DNA from: G963662655 sp963665015
GTDB taxonomy: Bacteria; Cloacimonadota; Cloacimonadia; Cloacimonadales; JAIOQZ01
DNA length: 64,000 nt
Direction: 5' to 3'
Assembly: GCA_963665015.2 (NCBI GenBank)
Contig: CAXXSY010000003.1
Location: forward strand, 310,001-374,000
The translations under genes and the position numbers were made by a program. Under the pieces are notes generated by a model. It ran no database searches. It had not been told where the DNA came from and saw only the letters and a program-made list of their open reading frames with translations. Positions 54,324 through 61,293 of the stretch are shown here, one piece after another (position 1 is the first letter of the stretch; every line of letters starts with the position of its first letter).

Positions 54324-55451
54324 TTACAGGTCGTCGGCCGCATCCACCACGTTTTGGGTGAAGTGACGGTCTTTGCGATCGAAGAACACGACGAGGGTGA
54401 GTGCCAGGAGGATGACCGCGAGCGCGATGGCAGCGACGGTCACGTTACGACGCTTCGATTCGAAGATCGAGCCGCTGCCGACTGCGGGGAGCGGTTCCGG
54501 ATCGACGGGCAGGTCGTAGCGTTCGGCGATCTTGACCATGTCGTAGAGGTGGATCACGGGCATGGTTTCGGCGAACTGCATCATCACGCCGGGCTCTTCG
54601 AATTCGAGCTTGACCAGCGTTGGATTGACGCCGTTGCGGATGATCTTGGCGTTTTCGAGCACGCCCACGTTACCGTATCCGCCACCGATGTTGATGAACG
54701 CGACGTAGTTGTCACGTGGGGGCAGGTAGCGTTGATAGGCGTCCCAGCGTTTTCCGGCGACCGTTTCGTTGCTGCTGCGTGGTACCCACAGCTCGTCCGG
54801 ATTGAGTCCGTTACGGCTGATCGCTTCCCGGATCATCTTTCTGCCGTACTTGCCGACACCGCCGCCACGGTCTTTGTAGCCGCCGAGAGAGGCCAGCCGT
54901 GAGCGGAAGGTGATCTGACCTTTCTGGTAGAGAAGGTGTTCCATGTCCAGCCATGTGAAGTCGTCGCGGTTGGCGCCGAATTCGGCGGAGCCGACCGAGG
55001 TGATGATCACGGGTCTGAGCTTCATGGTTTCCATTGCTGCGTAGAGCGCCAGGTTCGCGCCGGGGTTCGCGCCGGTCATACCGACTGCGACCATGTCGAG
55101 CGAATCGACGCCGGCCTCGCGCAGGAATTCGATCATCAGCGCCGCCGTGTTCGGGTTCAGCGCGGTGAGTCGCTGCGAGAGGGTTCCGTAGCTGGTCGTG
55201 ATATTCGAGCTGTCGCGTTTGACGCCGATGAGTCCGGTCAGGTTGGGATCGTTGTTTTCATCGATGACGTATCCGCGGCTTTCCACTTCCTGTTTCAGGA
55301 TGTCCATGTACTGCTGCATCTTCTGTGCGGCAGCGGTCTTGACCGGGTCCTGTACGATGGTATAACTGCTCTGGCTGATAAAGTAGAGAACCAGTGCCAG
55401 AACGGCGAGTCCGATGAGCGACCATATCGAGCGAAGTGATGGACGAAACAT
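54324..55451 (-). CDS. pgsW: Poly-gamma-glutamate system protein PgsW
   Basis: 375 residues, membrane-anchored at both ends: a helix at ~8-29 (IWSLIGLAVLALVLYFISQS) and one at ~340-362 (AIALAVILLALTLVVFF). The middle part is extracytoplasmic, with conserved-looking blocks GVKRDSSNITTSYGTLSQRL, VAVGMTGANPGANLAL, TSVGSAEFGAN and FINIGGGYGNVG. It matches the 'poly-gamma-glutamate system protein' family known to accompany PgsB and PgsC in several phyla; the biochemical role is unestablished. The ATG at 55451 starts 2 bp after the pgsC stop; a longer frame upstream to 55643 lies inside pgsC. It is the last gene of the operon, before a strong terminator. Confidence 0.85.
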   Translation of the reverse strand: MFRPSLRSIWSLIGLAVLALVLYFISQSSYTIVQDPVKTAAAQKMQQYMDILKQEVESRGYVIDENNDPNLTGLIGVKRDSSNITTSYGTLSQRLTALNPNTAALMIEFLREAGVDSLDMVAVGMTGANPGANLALYAAMETMKLRPVIITSVGSAEFGANRDDFTWLDMEHLLYQKGQITFRSRLASLGGYKDRGGGVGKYGRKMIREAISRNGLNPDELWVPRSSNETVAGKRWDAYQRYLPPRDNYVAFINIGGGYGNVGVLENAKIIRNGVNPTLVKLEFEEPGVMMQFAETMPVIHLYDMVKIAERYDLPVDPEPLPAVGSGSIFESKRRNVTVAAIALAVILLALTLVVFFDRKDRHFTQNVVDAADDL

Positions 55452-55453
55452 GA

Positions 55454-55891
55454 TTAGAACCTCCCCGGGAATATGATCAGGAGAATCAGTCGAACGATGA
55501 CCGCGGCGAGAAACATGCTGGAGAGGGTGCGCCAGATTCCCTGACGTTCCATCCAGTTGGCGATCAGGCCCGGGATGATGTATCCGATCGAGTGAAACCT
55601 GAGGTCCATGGGTGACAGGTGGAAGACCATCGACGAGAGCCATCCGAAGATGAAGCCGATCAGGATGCTGAGCACCATGCGACGTTTTCCGTAAAGCAGC
55701 GTGAATTTCGAGATCAGTTTGATGACCAGCAGGGTCGCGAAACTCACCACCAGTGTTCCGATTATAAATCCGGGCTTATCCAGGTACATGGCGATATAGC
55801 CCGGTACGACGATACCGCCTGCCGAAGCGCCCAGCAGTTCGCTGAACACCAGGCTGACAATTACTCCTAAACCAACGGCCGCTTCAACCAT
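55454..55891 (-). CDS. pgsC: Poly-gamma-glutamate biosynthesis membrane protein PgsC/CapC
   Basis: 145 residues, close to the 149 of the Bacillus protein. Several membrane helices are visible, with the family traits LLGASAGGIVVPGYIAMYLD, LVVSFATLLVIKLISKF, GKRRMVLSILIGFIFGW and SIGYIIPGLIANWMERQG. PgsC partners PgsB in the membrane-bound poly-gamma-glutamate synthase. The start overlaps the end of pgsB by 8 bp, which implies coupled translation. The next gene, pgsW, begins 2 bp after its stop. Confidence 0.93.
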   Translation of the reverse strand: MVEAAVGLGVIVSLVFSELLGASAGGIVVPGYIAMYLDKPGFIIGTLVVSFATLLVIKLISKFTLLYGKRRMVLSILIGFIFGWLSSMVFHLSPMDLRFHSIGYIIPGLIANWMERQGIWRTLSSMFLAAVIVRLILLIIFPGRF

Positions 55892-57065
55892 TGATTCCTC
55901 CTTGGGATTTCATCTTGAAATATTTCACGATCTGGGCGCCGTACTTGATGCGTCCAGCGATGTTTCCGATTGCGAATATATGGCATTCCTTCTTCACGAG
56001 GGAATGGATTTTCTTATAGACGAACTCGGGATCGTCCTCGCCGAGTATGATCAGGTGTTTCTTGGAGATGCCCTTTTCCTTCGCGTAGGACGCGAGCTGG
56101 AAGGTGCGTTCGCCGGTCAGAACCAGGAAGTCGAATTCCATATTCTTACAGACATCGACCAACTGTTTCGAGCGAAAAAAGCGATCGCTGCGCGTGTTGA
56201 GGATAATGACCTTCTCAACCTTTGCGAGGGGCTTGATGATCGAGTTCCAGATCATGACCGTCGAGTCCGGATCGTTTGCGGCAAATACGTTGTAGAAGAA
56301 CAGCTTCTTGCCGCTGTCGTCGATGAAATAGCGTTTGAGCGCACCCGGATCGGGACGGGATATCTGCATGCCCTTCAGCGCTTTCTCGCGCGGGACTCCG
56401 AGTTTTTCGCACACGGCCAGCGCCAGGGTGACGTTTTCCTTGTGCTCGATGTAGTTGAAGTGCAGCATCTCGTCGTCGGTGACCAGGTCCTTCGGCACCT
56501 GAACCATATCGGTGTGGCTCTTGTGCGCTGCCTTCTGCATGATCGGGAACTGATCGACCTCCGAGGTGTAGCAGACTCCGTGCTTGGGCAGGGAATTGCA
56601 GAGGCTTCGGGTGATGCTCTCCAGCGTGTTTCCCATCAGGTCCATGTGGTCCATGCGCGAATTAGTGATCACGCCGATGGTCGATTTGACGAACATCTTT
56701 TCCGTGACCCACTGGTAAAGTGGATTGACCGCCATACACTCGATCACGATGGCGTCGGGATTCCTCTTCGCGCTGTAGCGGAAGACGTACTTTTGCTCGA
56801 TGATGTTGGCGTTGGCAAGACGCTCGATGGATGCCTCGGTGCCGTCTTCGAGGATCATTCGCGGCAGAGTGCCGGTCGTTTTTGCGATGGTCTTGAGTCC
56901 ACCGGCACGAAGCCCGGAAGCGATCAGCCGGGTGACGCTCGATTTACCGCGCGTGCCGTTGACGTGAACGCGAATCGGTATCGCCGCGACATTCTGCCGA
57001 TGCCGGTAATACTCGAGTACGTAAAATGCGATCAGAATAACCGTCGCCAGAATCAATATGTACAT
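55884..57065 (-). CDS. pgsB: Poly-gamma-glutamate synthase ATP-dependent ligase PgsB/CapB
   Basis: 393 residues, the same length as the Bacillus enzyme. An N-terminal helix (MYILILATVILIAFYVLEYY) is followed by the Mur-ligase-like ATP loop VHVNGTRGKSSVTRLIA. Further on are ECMAVNPLYQWVTE, GVITNSRMDHMDLMGNTLES and the central-domain RSDRFFRSKQLVDV region. It activates glutamate with ATP and adds it to the growing gamma-linked chain. I choose the ATG at 57065 (GAGG a few bases upstream) over the ATG at 57161, because 57065 gives the standard N-terminus. It begins the pgsB-pgsC-pgsW operon. No capA/pgsA-type gene lies in the window. Confidence 0.93.
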   Translation of the reverse strand: MYILILATVILIAFYVLEYYRHRQNVAAIPIRVHVNGTRGKSSVTRLIASGLRAGGLKTIAKTTGTLPRMILEDGTEASIERLANANIIEQKYVFRYSAKRNPDAIVIECMAVNPLYQWVTEKMFVKSTIGVITNSRMDHMDLMGNTLESITRSLCNSLPKHGVCYTSEVDQFPIMQKAAHKSHTDMVQVPKDLVTDDEMLHFNYIEHKENVTLALAVCEKLGVPREKALKGMQISRPDPGALKRYFIDDSGKKLFFYNVFAANDPDSTVMIWNSIIKPLAKVEKVIILNTRSDRFFRSKQLVDVCKNMEFDFLVLTGERTFQLASYAKEKGISKKHLIILGEDDPEFVYKKIHSLVKKECHIFAIGNIAGRIKYGAQIVKYFKMKSQGGING

Positions 57066-57235
57066 GACTACCTCAATATTGGTCAGTATCCCTGTAAATA
57101 CTGCAAAATGCATTCCAGTTTTCGTATTACGACAGGTTCGGATACAGAAGAATTTCGTCAATGTTTTATCTTCACACCGAATTAATTTGACCGCCGGAGC
57201 GGGATATCCGATTCTGACCGTAAGGAGTCTGTACC

Positions 57236-58756
57236 ATGCGGCAGAAGGCAGTCGTTTTCTCCATCGTCATCGCGATCACAGCTATATCCATCGGGGCATT
57301 CACGCCGGAGCGATCCCATTTCAAGTCATCCACGATGTTTACCGTATATCAAAGCTGGTTACAGCAATCCGGGATGTACAACGACACCCCCGCCACGCTG
57401 GACGCCGAATCGATCAAGATGACCTATTACACGAAGGACGGCAGGCCGGTTCGGGTCGGATTCCTTATCGAGCGCGGACTGCTTGTAGAATGCACCGAGA
57501 TATGGACGGAGTACGCCGAGGGCCACCCGGGCGATCCGGTTCTGCGCACGCTGGGCACCTTTCTGTTTCTGCTCAACGCGGAAGAGGACGTGCTATCGCA
57601 CTACACTCGCGACAACCGTTTGCGGATATTGCAGCACGGACGGGAAATCGTGGCGTCGGATTTGTATAGGCAATTGTCCGGAGAGCGGTACTTTTCCGAG
57701 GCGATTACCTTCGCGCACGATGGCAGGGAGACCATCGCGGCTGTCGATGGGAAGATCAGCTTTCAACTGGTGATTCCGCAGAAGGCGAGATGGCGTCAAG
57801 AAGCTGCGACGATCCTTTCGCTGCCCGGACGCGAGCCTGCGCCGGAGCCAAGACAGAAGACCGTCGTGATCAAGCCTGCGCGCGTGATCGAGCCGGAAAT
57901 GATCGAGCAGGTTCAGGAGCCAGAACGGGAAGCGCCTGTGCTCGAACCGGTTCAGCTCAAACCGGTTCATAAGCCCGAGCCGCAGTGGAGGCCGAAGCCT
58001 TCGAAAGACATTGCCACCATGGCGCCGGCGTCGGAGCTCCCGGATATCCGTTCCACGACACTGCGGGATTTGCTGCAAGCGTATTCCGGTCGCGTTCTGA
58101 CCCGGAAGGTCTTGCAGAATCAGGTGACGGACCCGATCGAATTCATCCGGCGGGGATTTCCCGGCTACCAGGTCGAGATCGACGACAATCGCTACCGCAT
58201 TCATCGCGACCGCTACGAAGACATGCTCGGTTCCGAGATCGACGTCTATTCCACGCTTTTGTCGGACGGCTTGCAGATATCCTCCTCGCGCGATTACCGG
58301 GTCGAGCAGGGATGGATCGTACTGCCGGGCGGGGAGCGTGTTTCCACGGGAAATCTGACGGATGAAGAGGTCGAGGAGATCGCACCCAATCTGGTGGCGC
58401 TGTGCAACCAGCACCGTTCGCTTGGGAAGCCCTTGATACACTTTCTGCTGACGCCCGACGCGGCATCGACGACGCTGGTCCTGAAGGGTGAGGAACGCGA
58501 GCTGTACGAGATGCACAGCTATCTGCAACTGCTACTGCTCCTGAATCACTGGTGGCAGGATCGAACCGTCTATTTCGGCATCACGGAGCTGAAAAAGGAA
58601 AACGATTACATCGAGTTCCGCGGTAACCTCGTTGCCAGAAAGAACGGCGGGAGTTCCGAATTCGATTTCGCCGAGGTACGATTTCACCTGAACAAATACT
58701 ACCGCATCGACCTCGCTATGATGTTTCTCACACCCGCTTCATCCATGAATCGTTGA
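57236..58756 (+). CDS. Secreted protein of unknown function with Pro/Glu-rich linker
   Basis: 506 residues, not recognised. Signal peptide or anchor at 5-22 (AVVFSIVIAITAISIGAF). Residues ~30-195 are a mixed alpha/beta domain (TYYTKDGRPVRVGFLIERGL). A 70-residue linker rich in Pro, Glu and Lys follows (about 200-270, with EPEPRQK- and KPVHKPEP-like segments), of the sort that spans periplasm or peptidoglycan. The C-terminal domain (~280-506) ends FHLNKYYRIDLAMMFLTP. It is divergent from pgsB and separated from it by 170 bp, so both may share regulation. AAGGAG lies 9 bp before the ATG. The spanning linker hints at an envelope job linked to the polymer, but that is only positional. Confidence 0.75.
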   Translation: MRQKAVVFSIVIAITAISIGAFTPERSHFKSSTMFTVYQSWLQQSGMYNDTPATLDAESIKMTYYTKDGRPVRVGFLIERGLLVECTEIWTEYAEGHPGDPVLRTLGTFLFLLNAEEDVLSHYTRDNRLRILQHGREIVASDLYRQLSGERYFSEAITFAHDGRETIAAVDGKISFQLVIPQKARWRQEAATILSLPGREPAPEPRQKTVVIKPARVIEPEMIEQVQEPEREAPVLEPVQLKPVHKPEPQWRPKPSKDIATMAPASELPDIRSTTLRDLLQAYSGRVLTRKVLQNQVTDPIEFIRRGFPGYQVEIDDNRYRIHRDRYEDMLGSEIDVYSTLLSDGLQISSSRDYRVEQGWIVLPGGERVSTGNLTDEEVEEIAPNLVALCNQHRSLGKPLIHFLLTPDAASTTLVLKGEERELYEMHSYLQLLLLLNHWWQDRTVYFGITELKKENDYIEFRGNLVARKNGGSSEFDFAEVRFHLNKYYRIDLAMMFLTPASSMNR

Positions 58757-58808
58757 AATCATCGTTGACAAGTGGTGTACCATTTGGTAACAAATCATTG
58801 GAGATACT

Positions 58809-59558
58809 ATGAGAATATTCGAGACCCACGCGCATCTGGACTTTCAGGATTTCGACAAGGATCGAGATCAGGTGATCAAGAAGTGCTTCGAGAGCGGCGT
58901 CGAACGGATCGTCAATATCGGGATCGACCACGAGACCTCGCTGAACAGCGTGAGGCTCGCCGCGAAATACGACAGGATATACGCCACCGTCGGATTCCAC
59001 CCGCATGACGCGGACAAGTTCGATGAGGCGCAACTGCTCGACCTGATGCAGATGCCAAAGGTGGTCGGCGTCGGCGAGATCGGACTCGACTACTACCGCA
59101 TGCACAACACGAAGCCGGTGCAGAGGAAGGTCTTCGAACGGCAGATCGGGATGGCGATCGACCAAAACCTGCCCATCGTGGTACACAATCGCGAGGCCCA
59201 CGACGACTGCCTGGATATCCTGGAGAGCATGCGGCCCGAGAAGGTGGTCTTCCACTGCTTTTCGGGTGATGAAATCATTGCCGAGCGTGTGCTGGACAAC
59301 GGCTGGTTCATCTCGATTACCGGCACGGTGACCTTCAAGAACAGTAGCCAGGACGGCGTTGTCGGAATGCTGCCGAAGGAAAAATTCTTCATCGAGACGG
59401 ATTGCCCCTTTCTGGCGCCGGTGCCGTTCCGCGGAAAACGCAACGCACCCTACTATCTGCGCTACGTGATCGAGAAGATCGCCGAGATAAAACGCGTCTC
59501 GCCCAAGCAGGTTGCCGAGCAGTCTTACCTCAACGCGGAGCGCTACTTCGGCGTGTAA
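58809..59558 (+). CDS. tatD: TatD-family metal-dependent DNase
   Basis: 249 residues of the amidohydrolase TIM barrel. Metal ligands: HxH in ETHAHLDF, the glutamate in GVGEIGLDYY, histidines in VVHNREAH and FHCFSGD, and the aspartate in FIETDCPFLAP. The FRGKRNAPYYLRYV block is typical of YcfH/TatD. These proteins are Mg-dependent deoxyribonucleases or quality-control hydrolases. It lies alone, followed by a repeat-rich gap. The ATG at 58809 gives the usual short N-terminus. Confidence 0.93.
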   Translation: MRIFETHAHLDFQDFDKDRDQVIKKCFESGVERIVNIGIDHETSLNSVRLAAKYDRIYATVGFHPHDADKFDEAQLLDLMQMPKVVGVGEIGLDYYRMHNTKPVQRKVFERQIGMAIDQNLPIVVHNREAHDDCLDILESMRPEKVVFHCFSGDEIIAERVLDNGWFISITGTVTFKNSSQDGVVGMLPKEKFFIETDCPFLAPVPFRGKRNAPYYLRYVIEKIAEIKRVSPKQVAEQSYLNAERYFGV

Positions 59559-59588
59559 TACGGGCCGCAGGATTGCGTTACACAAGAG

Positions 59589-59661
59589 CCCAACTTCCGA
59601 ATGTGCTGCTTGCAGCTCTTCTGAATGTTGGGCTGGATGAAATCAACATTCGGAAGTTGAT
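59589..59661. repeat. Palindrome pair of the CTTCCGAATGT family
   Basis: 59589-59632 runs from CCCAACTTCCGAATGTGC to TTCTGAATGTTGGG with an inner GCTGC-TT-GCAGC hairpin. It is followed at 59642-59661 by ATCAACATTCGGAAGTTGAT. Same family as 14355-14393. Confidence 0.75.
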
Positions 59662-59714
59662 TTCACTGTAGACGCCGACCTCCGGGCGGCGTAATCGATA
59701 CGGATACTCGTTAA

Positions 59715-59768
59715 CGTTTCACTCGGGATTCGATTTTGCGAGCAAAATCACAGGAGACCGAGCGCTAC
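59715..59768 (+). repeat. 54-bp dispersed repeat, copy 2
   Basis: Exact reverse complement of 24950-25003 over all 54 bases, with the same inner GATTTTGC/GCAAAATC hairpin. Followed directly by the GGAACGCGGACGTC repeat. Confidence 0.85.
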
Positions 59769-59769
59769 A

Positions 59770-59792
59770 GGAACGCGGACGTCCTCGTCCGC
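59770..59792 (+). repeat. GGAACGCGGACGTC palindromic repeat
   Basis: Same 14-base head as 51282-51304, with GCGGACG/CGTCCGC arms. Confidence 0.75.
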
Positions 59793-59805
59793 ACCTCTCA
59801 GCGAA

Positions 59806-59827
59806 GGGCAGGCACGGGGACCTGCCC
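59806..59827. repeat. GGGCAGG/CCTGCCC hairpin element
   Basis: GGGCAGG and CCTGCCC flank the 8-base spacer CACGGGGA. This forms a small inverted repeat at the end of the mosaic. A single copy in the window. Confidence 0.5.
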
Positions 59828-59906
59828 CTACGACAGAGAAGAGAATCGTCGCGCATTTTCGCACAGTCTGTCCGGGCGGCGTAAACTAATATCACGGAGG
59901 CAAAGG

Positions 59907-60584
59907 ATGTTTTTCGATCCAACCTTTATCCTGATCATACCGGTTCTGATCCTGGCGTTCTGGGCGCAGTCCCGAGTGAAGGGAACCTATAGAAAGTACG
60001 CGAAAGAGCCCAACTCGCTCAACATGACCGGCGGGCAGATCGCGCGACGAATCCTGGATCGCAACGGGCTGACCGATGTGCGCGTAATGCCGATCGCGGG
60101 GGAACTGACCGATCACTACGATCCGCGCGTCAAGGAGGTGCACCTTTCCGAGCACGTCTATAGCGGCAGGTCGGTATCTTCGGCGAGCATCGCGGCGCAC
60201 GAGGTGGGGCACGCCTTGCAGCACGCGAACGGCTATGTACCGCTGACCTTGCGTGCCAGCATCCTGCCGGTGGCGAATCTCGGCTCGACGGCGGCGTTTC
60301 CGCTGTTTCTGGCGGGGCTCTTCTTCCGCATCCCGATGCTGATGGATATCGGAATCATCTTCTTTGCGGCGGCTCTCCTATTCCACATTATCACGCTGCC
60401 GGTGGAGTTCAACGCCTCGCATCGAGCGATTATGGAGCTGTCGAATGGCTGGGCCGTTCGACAGGACGAGCTTGCCGGAAACAAGAAGGTTCTCAATGCC
60501 GCGGCGCTCACCTACGTCGCATCGACCCTGATGGCGCTGGTGCAGTTGATCCGTCTGATCCTGTTGCGCGGAAGCCGTCGATGA
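59907..60584 (+). CDS. YugP-like neutral zinc metallopeptidase
   Basis: 225 residues of the YugP family (Zn_peptidase_2). A first helix (FDPTFILIIPVLILAFWAQS) anchors it; the zinc site is HEVGHALQH in AAHEVGHALQHANG. Two or three more hydrophobic segments follow (LFLAGLFFRIPMLMDIGIIFF, and one near the C-terminus). Upstream of the site are YDPRVKEVHLSEHVY and an N-terminal NMTGGQIARRILDRNGL block typical of the family. These are membrane proteases of unknown substrate. GGAGG lies 8 bp before the ATG. It overlaps the Mut7-C gene by 4 bp (ATGA). Confidence 0.92.
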   Translation: MFFDPTFILIIPVLILAFWAQSRVKGTYRKYAKEPNSLNMTGGQIARRILDRNGLTDVRVMPIAGELTDHYDPRVKEVHLSEHVYSGRSVSSASIAAHEVGHALQHANGYVPLTLRASILPVANLGSTAAFPLFLAGLFFRIPMLMDIGIIFFAAALLFHIITLPVEFNASHRAIMELSNGWAVRQDELAGNKKVLNAAALTYVASTLMALVQLIRLILLRGSRR

Positions 60585-61033
60585 AGCCGACATTTCTGCT
60601 CGAAGACCACCTCGGAAAGCTCGCGCGCTGGCTGCGATTCATGGGCTATGATGCCGCGATGTACCGTGGGGCGAGCTTTACCAACCTGGCGCGTCTGGCG
60701 GTCAGGGAGCGTCGTATCCTGCTGACCCGCAGCGGGAAGCACGCCGTGTCCGACTGGAAATTCGCCCGCAGAAGGATCGTCTCGGAGGATTGCGCGGAGC
60801 AGCTTCGGGAGATCAAGGACCTGATCGGGCTGGACGACGAAGCCGTTGGGACCCGCTGCATGGAGTGCAACCGTTTGCTCTATCCGATCGACAAAGAGAA
60901 GGTGGGTTCGCTGGTGCCCAAATATGTCTTCGAGACGCAGGAACGATTTCTGGCTTGCCGGAAATGCGGTCGGATTTATTGGCGCGGCACGCACTGGGAA
61001 AAAATGTTGAAGACGCTTCGGGGCTTGCTGTAA
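60581..61033 (+). CDS. Mut7-C (DUF82) RNase-domain protein with zinc ribbon
   Basis: 150 residues. The N-terminal block LEDHLGKLARWLRFMGYDAA matches the PIN-like Mut7-C domain first seen in the worm protein Mut-7. Acidic positions continue in RILLTRS and SEDCAEQLREI. The C-terminal zinc ribbon uses CMEC and CRKC. The expected first Asp is shifted here (LED), so catalysis is probable but not certain. It is coupled to the YugP gene by ATGA. The function of stand-alone Mut7-C proteins is not established; an RNA-cleaving role is inferred. Confidence 0.85.
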   Translation: MKPTFLLEDHLGKLARWLRFMGYDAAMYRGASFTNLARLAVRERRILLTRSGKHAVSDWKFARRRIVSEDCAEQLREIKDLIGLDDEAVGTRCMECNRLLYPIDKEKVGSLVPKYVFETQERFLACRKCGRIYWRGTHWEKMLKTLRGLL

Positions 61034-61132
61034 GCGGCGGTATCGGCACAATTGCAAAAAAAGAAATAAAACCTTTTGACAAAATCGGGGAAGCGGCAAA
61101 ATATCGCGAGGTGTGTTGATTTCATAACTGCA

Positions 61133-61209
61133 TGTTTTGCAACAAGATAGGCATAACTAACTGGAATTTGGAAAGATATGACCTACTCCGTTTAAGTTGT
61201 TGCAAAACA
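61133..61209. promoter_or_regulatory. Perfect 13-bp inverted repeat upstream of dnaE
   Basis: TGTTTTGCAACAA (61133-61145) and TTGTTGCAAAACA (61197-61209) are exact reverse complements 51 bp apart, ending 84 bp before the dnaE start. TTGACA with a weak AAATAT 17 bp later lies upstream (61076-61104). It could be a paired operator or a long RNA stem; neither is proven. Confidence 0.5.
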
Positions 61210-61293
61210 GCTTATTACGAAATTAACACCATTTCATCACGCGATCCCCAAATCGCGTAACGCTTTCTGGGGAAATGAGTTATCGGGGTTATC

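Larger units (their letters stand above)
59559..59906. other. 348-bp intergenic region composed of repeats
   Basis: No gene. In order: a CTTCCGAATGT palindrome pair, one copy of the 54-bp repeat, a GGAACGCGGACGTC element and a GGGCAGG/CCTGCCC hairpin (59806-59827). At least four repeat families lie end to end, as in 24659-25165. Confidence 0.75.
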
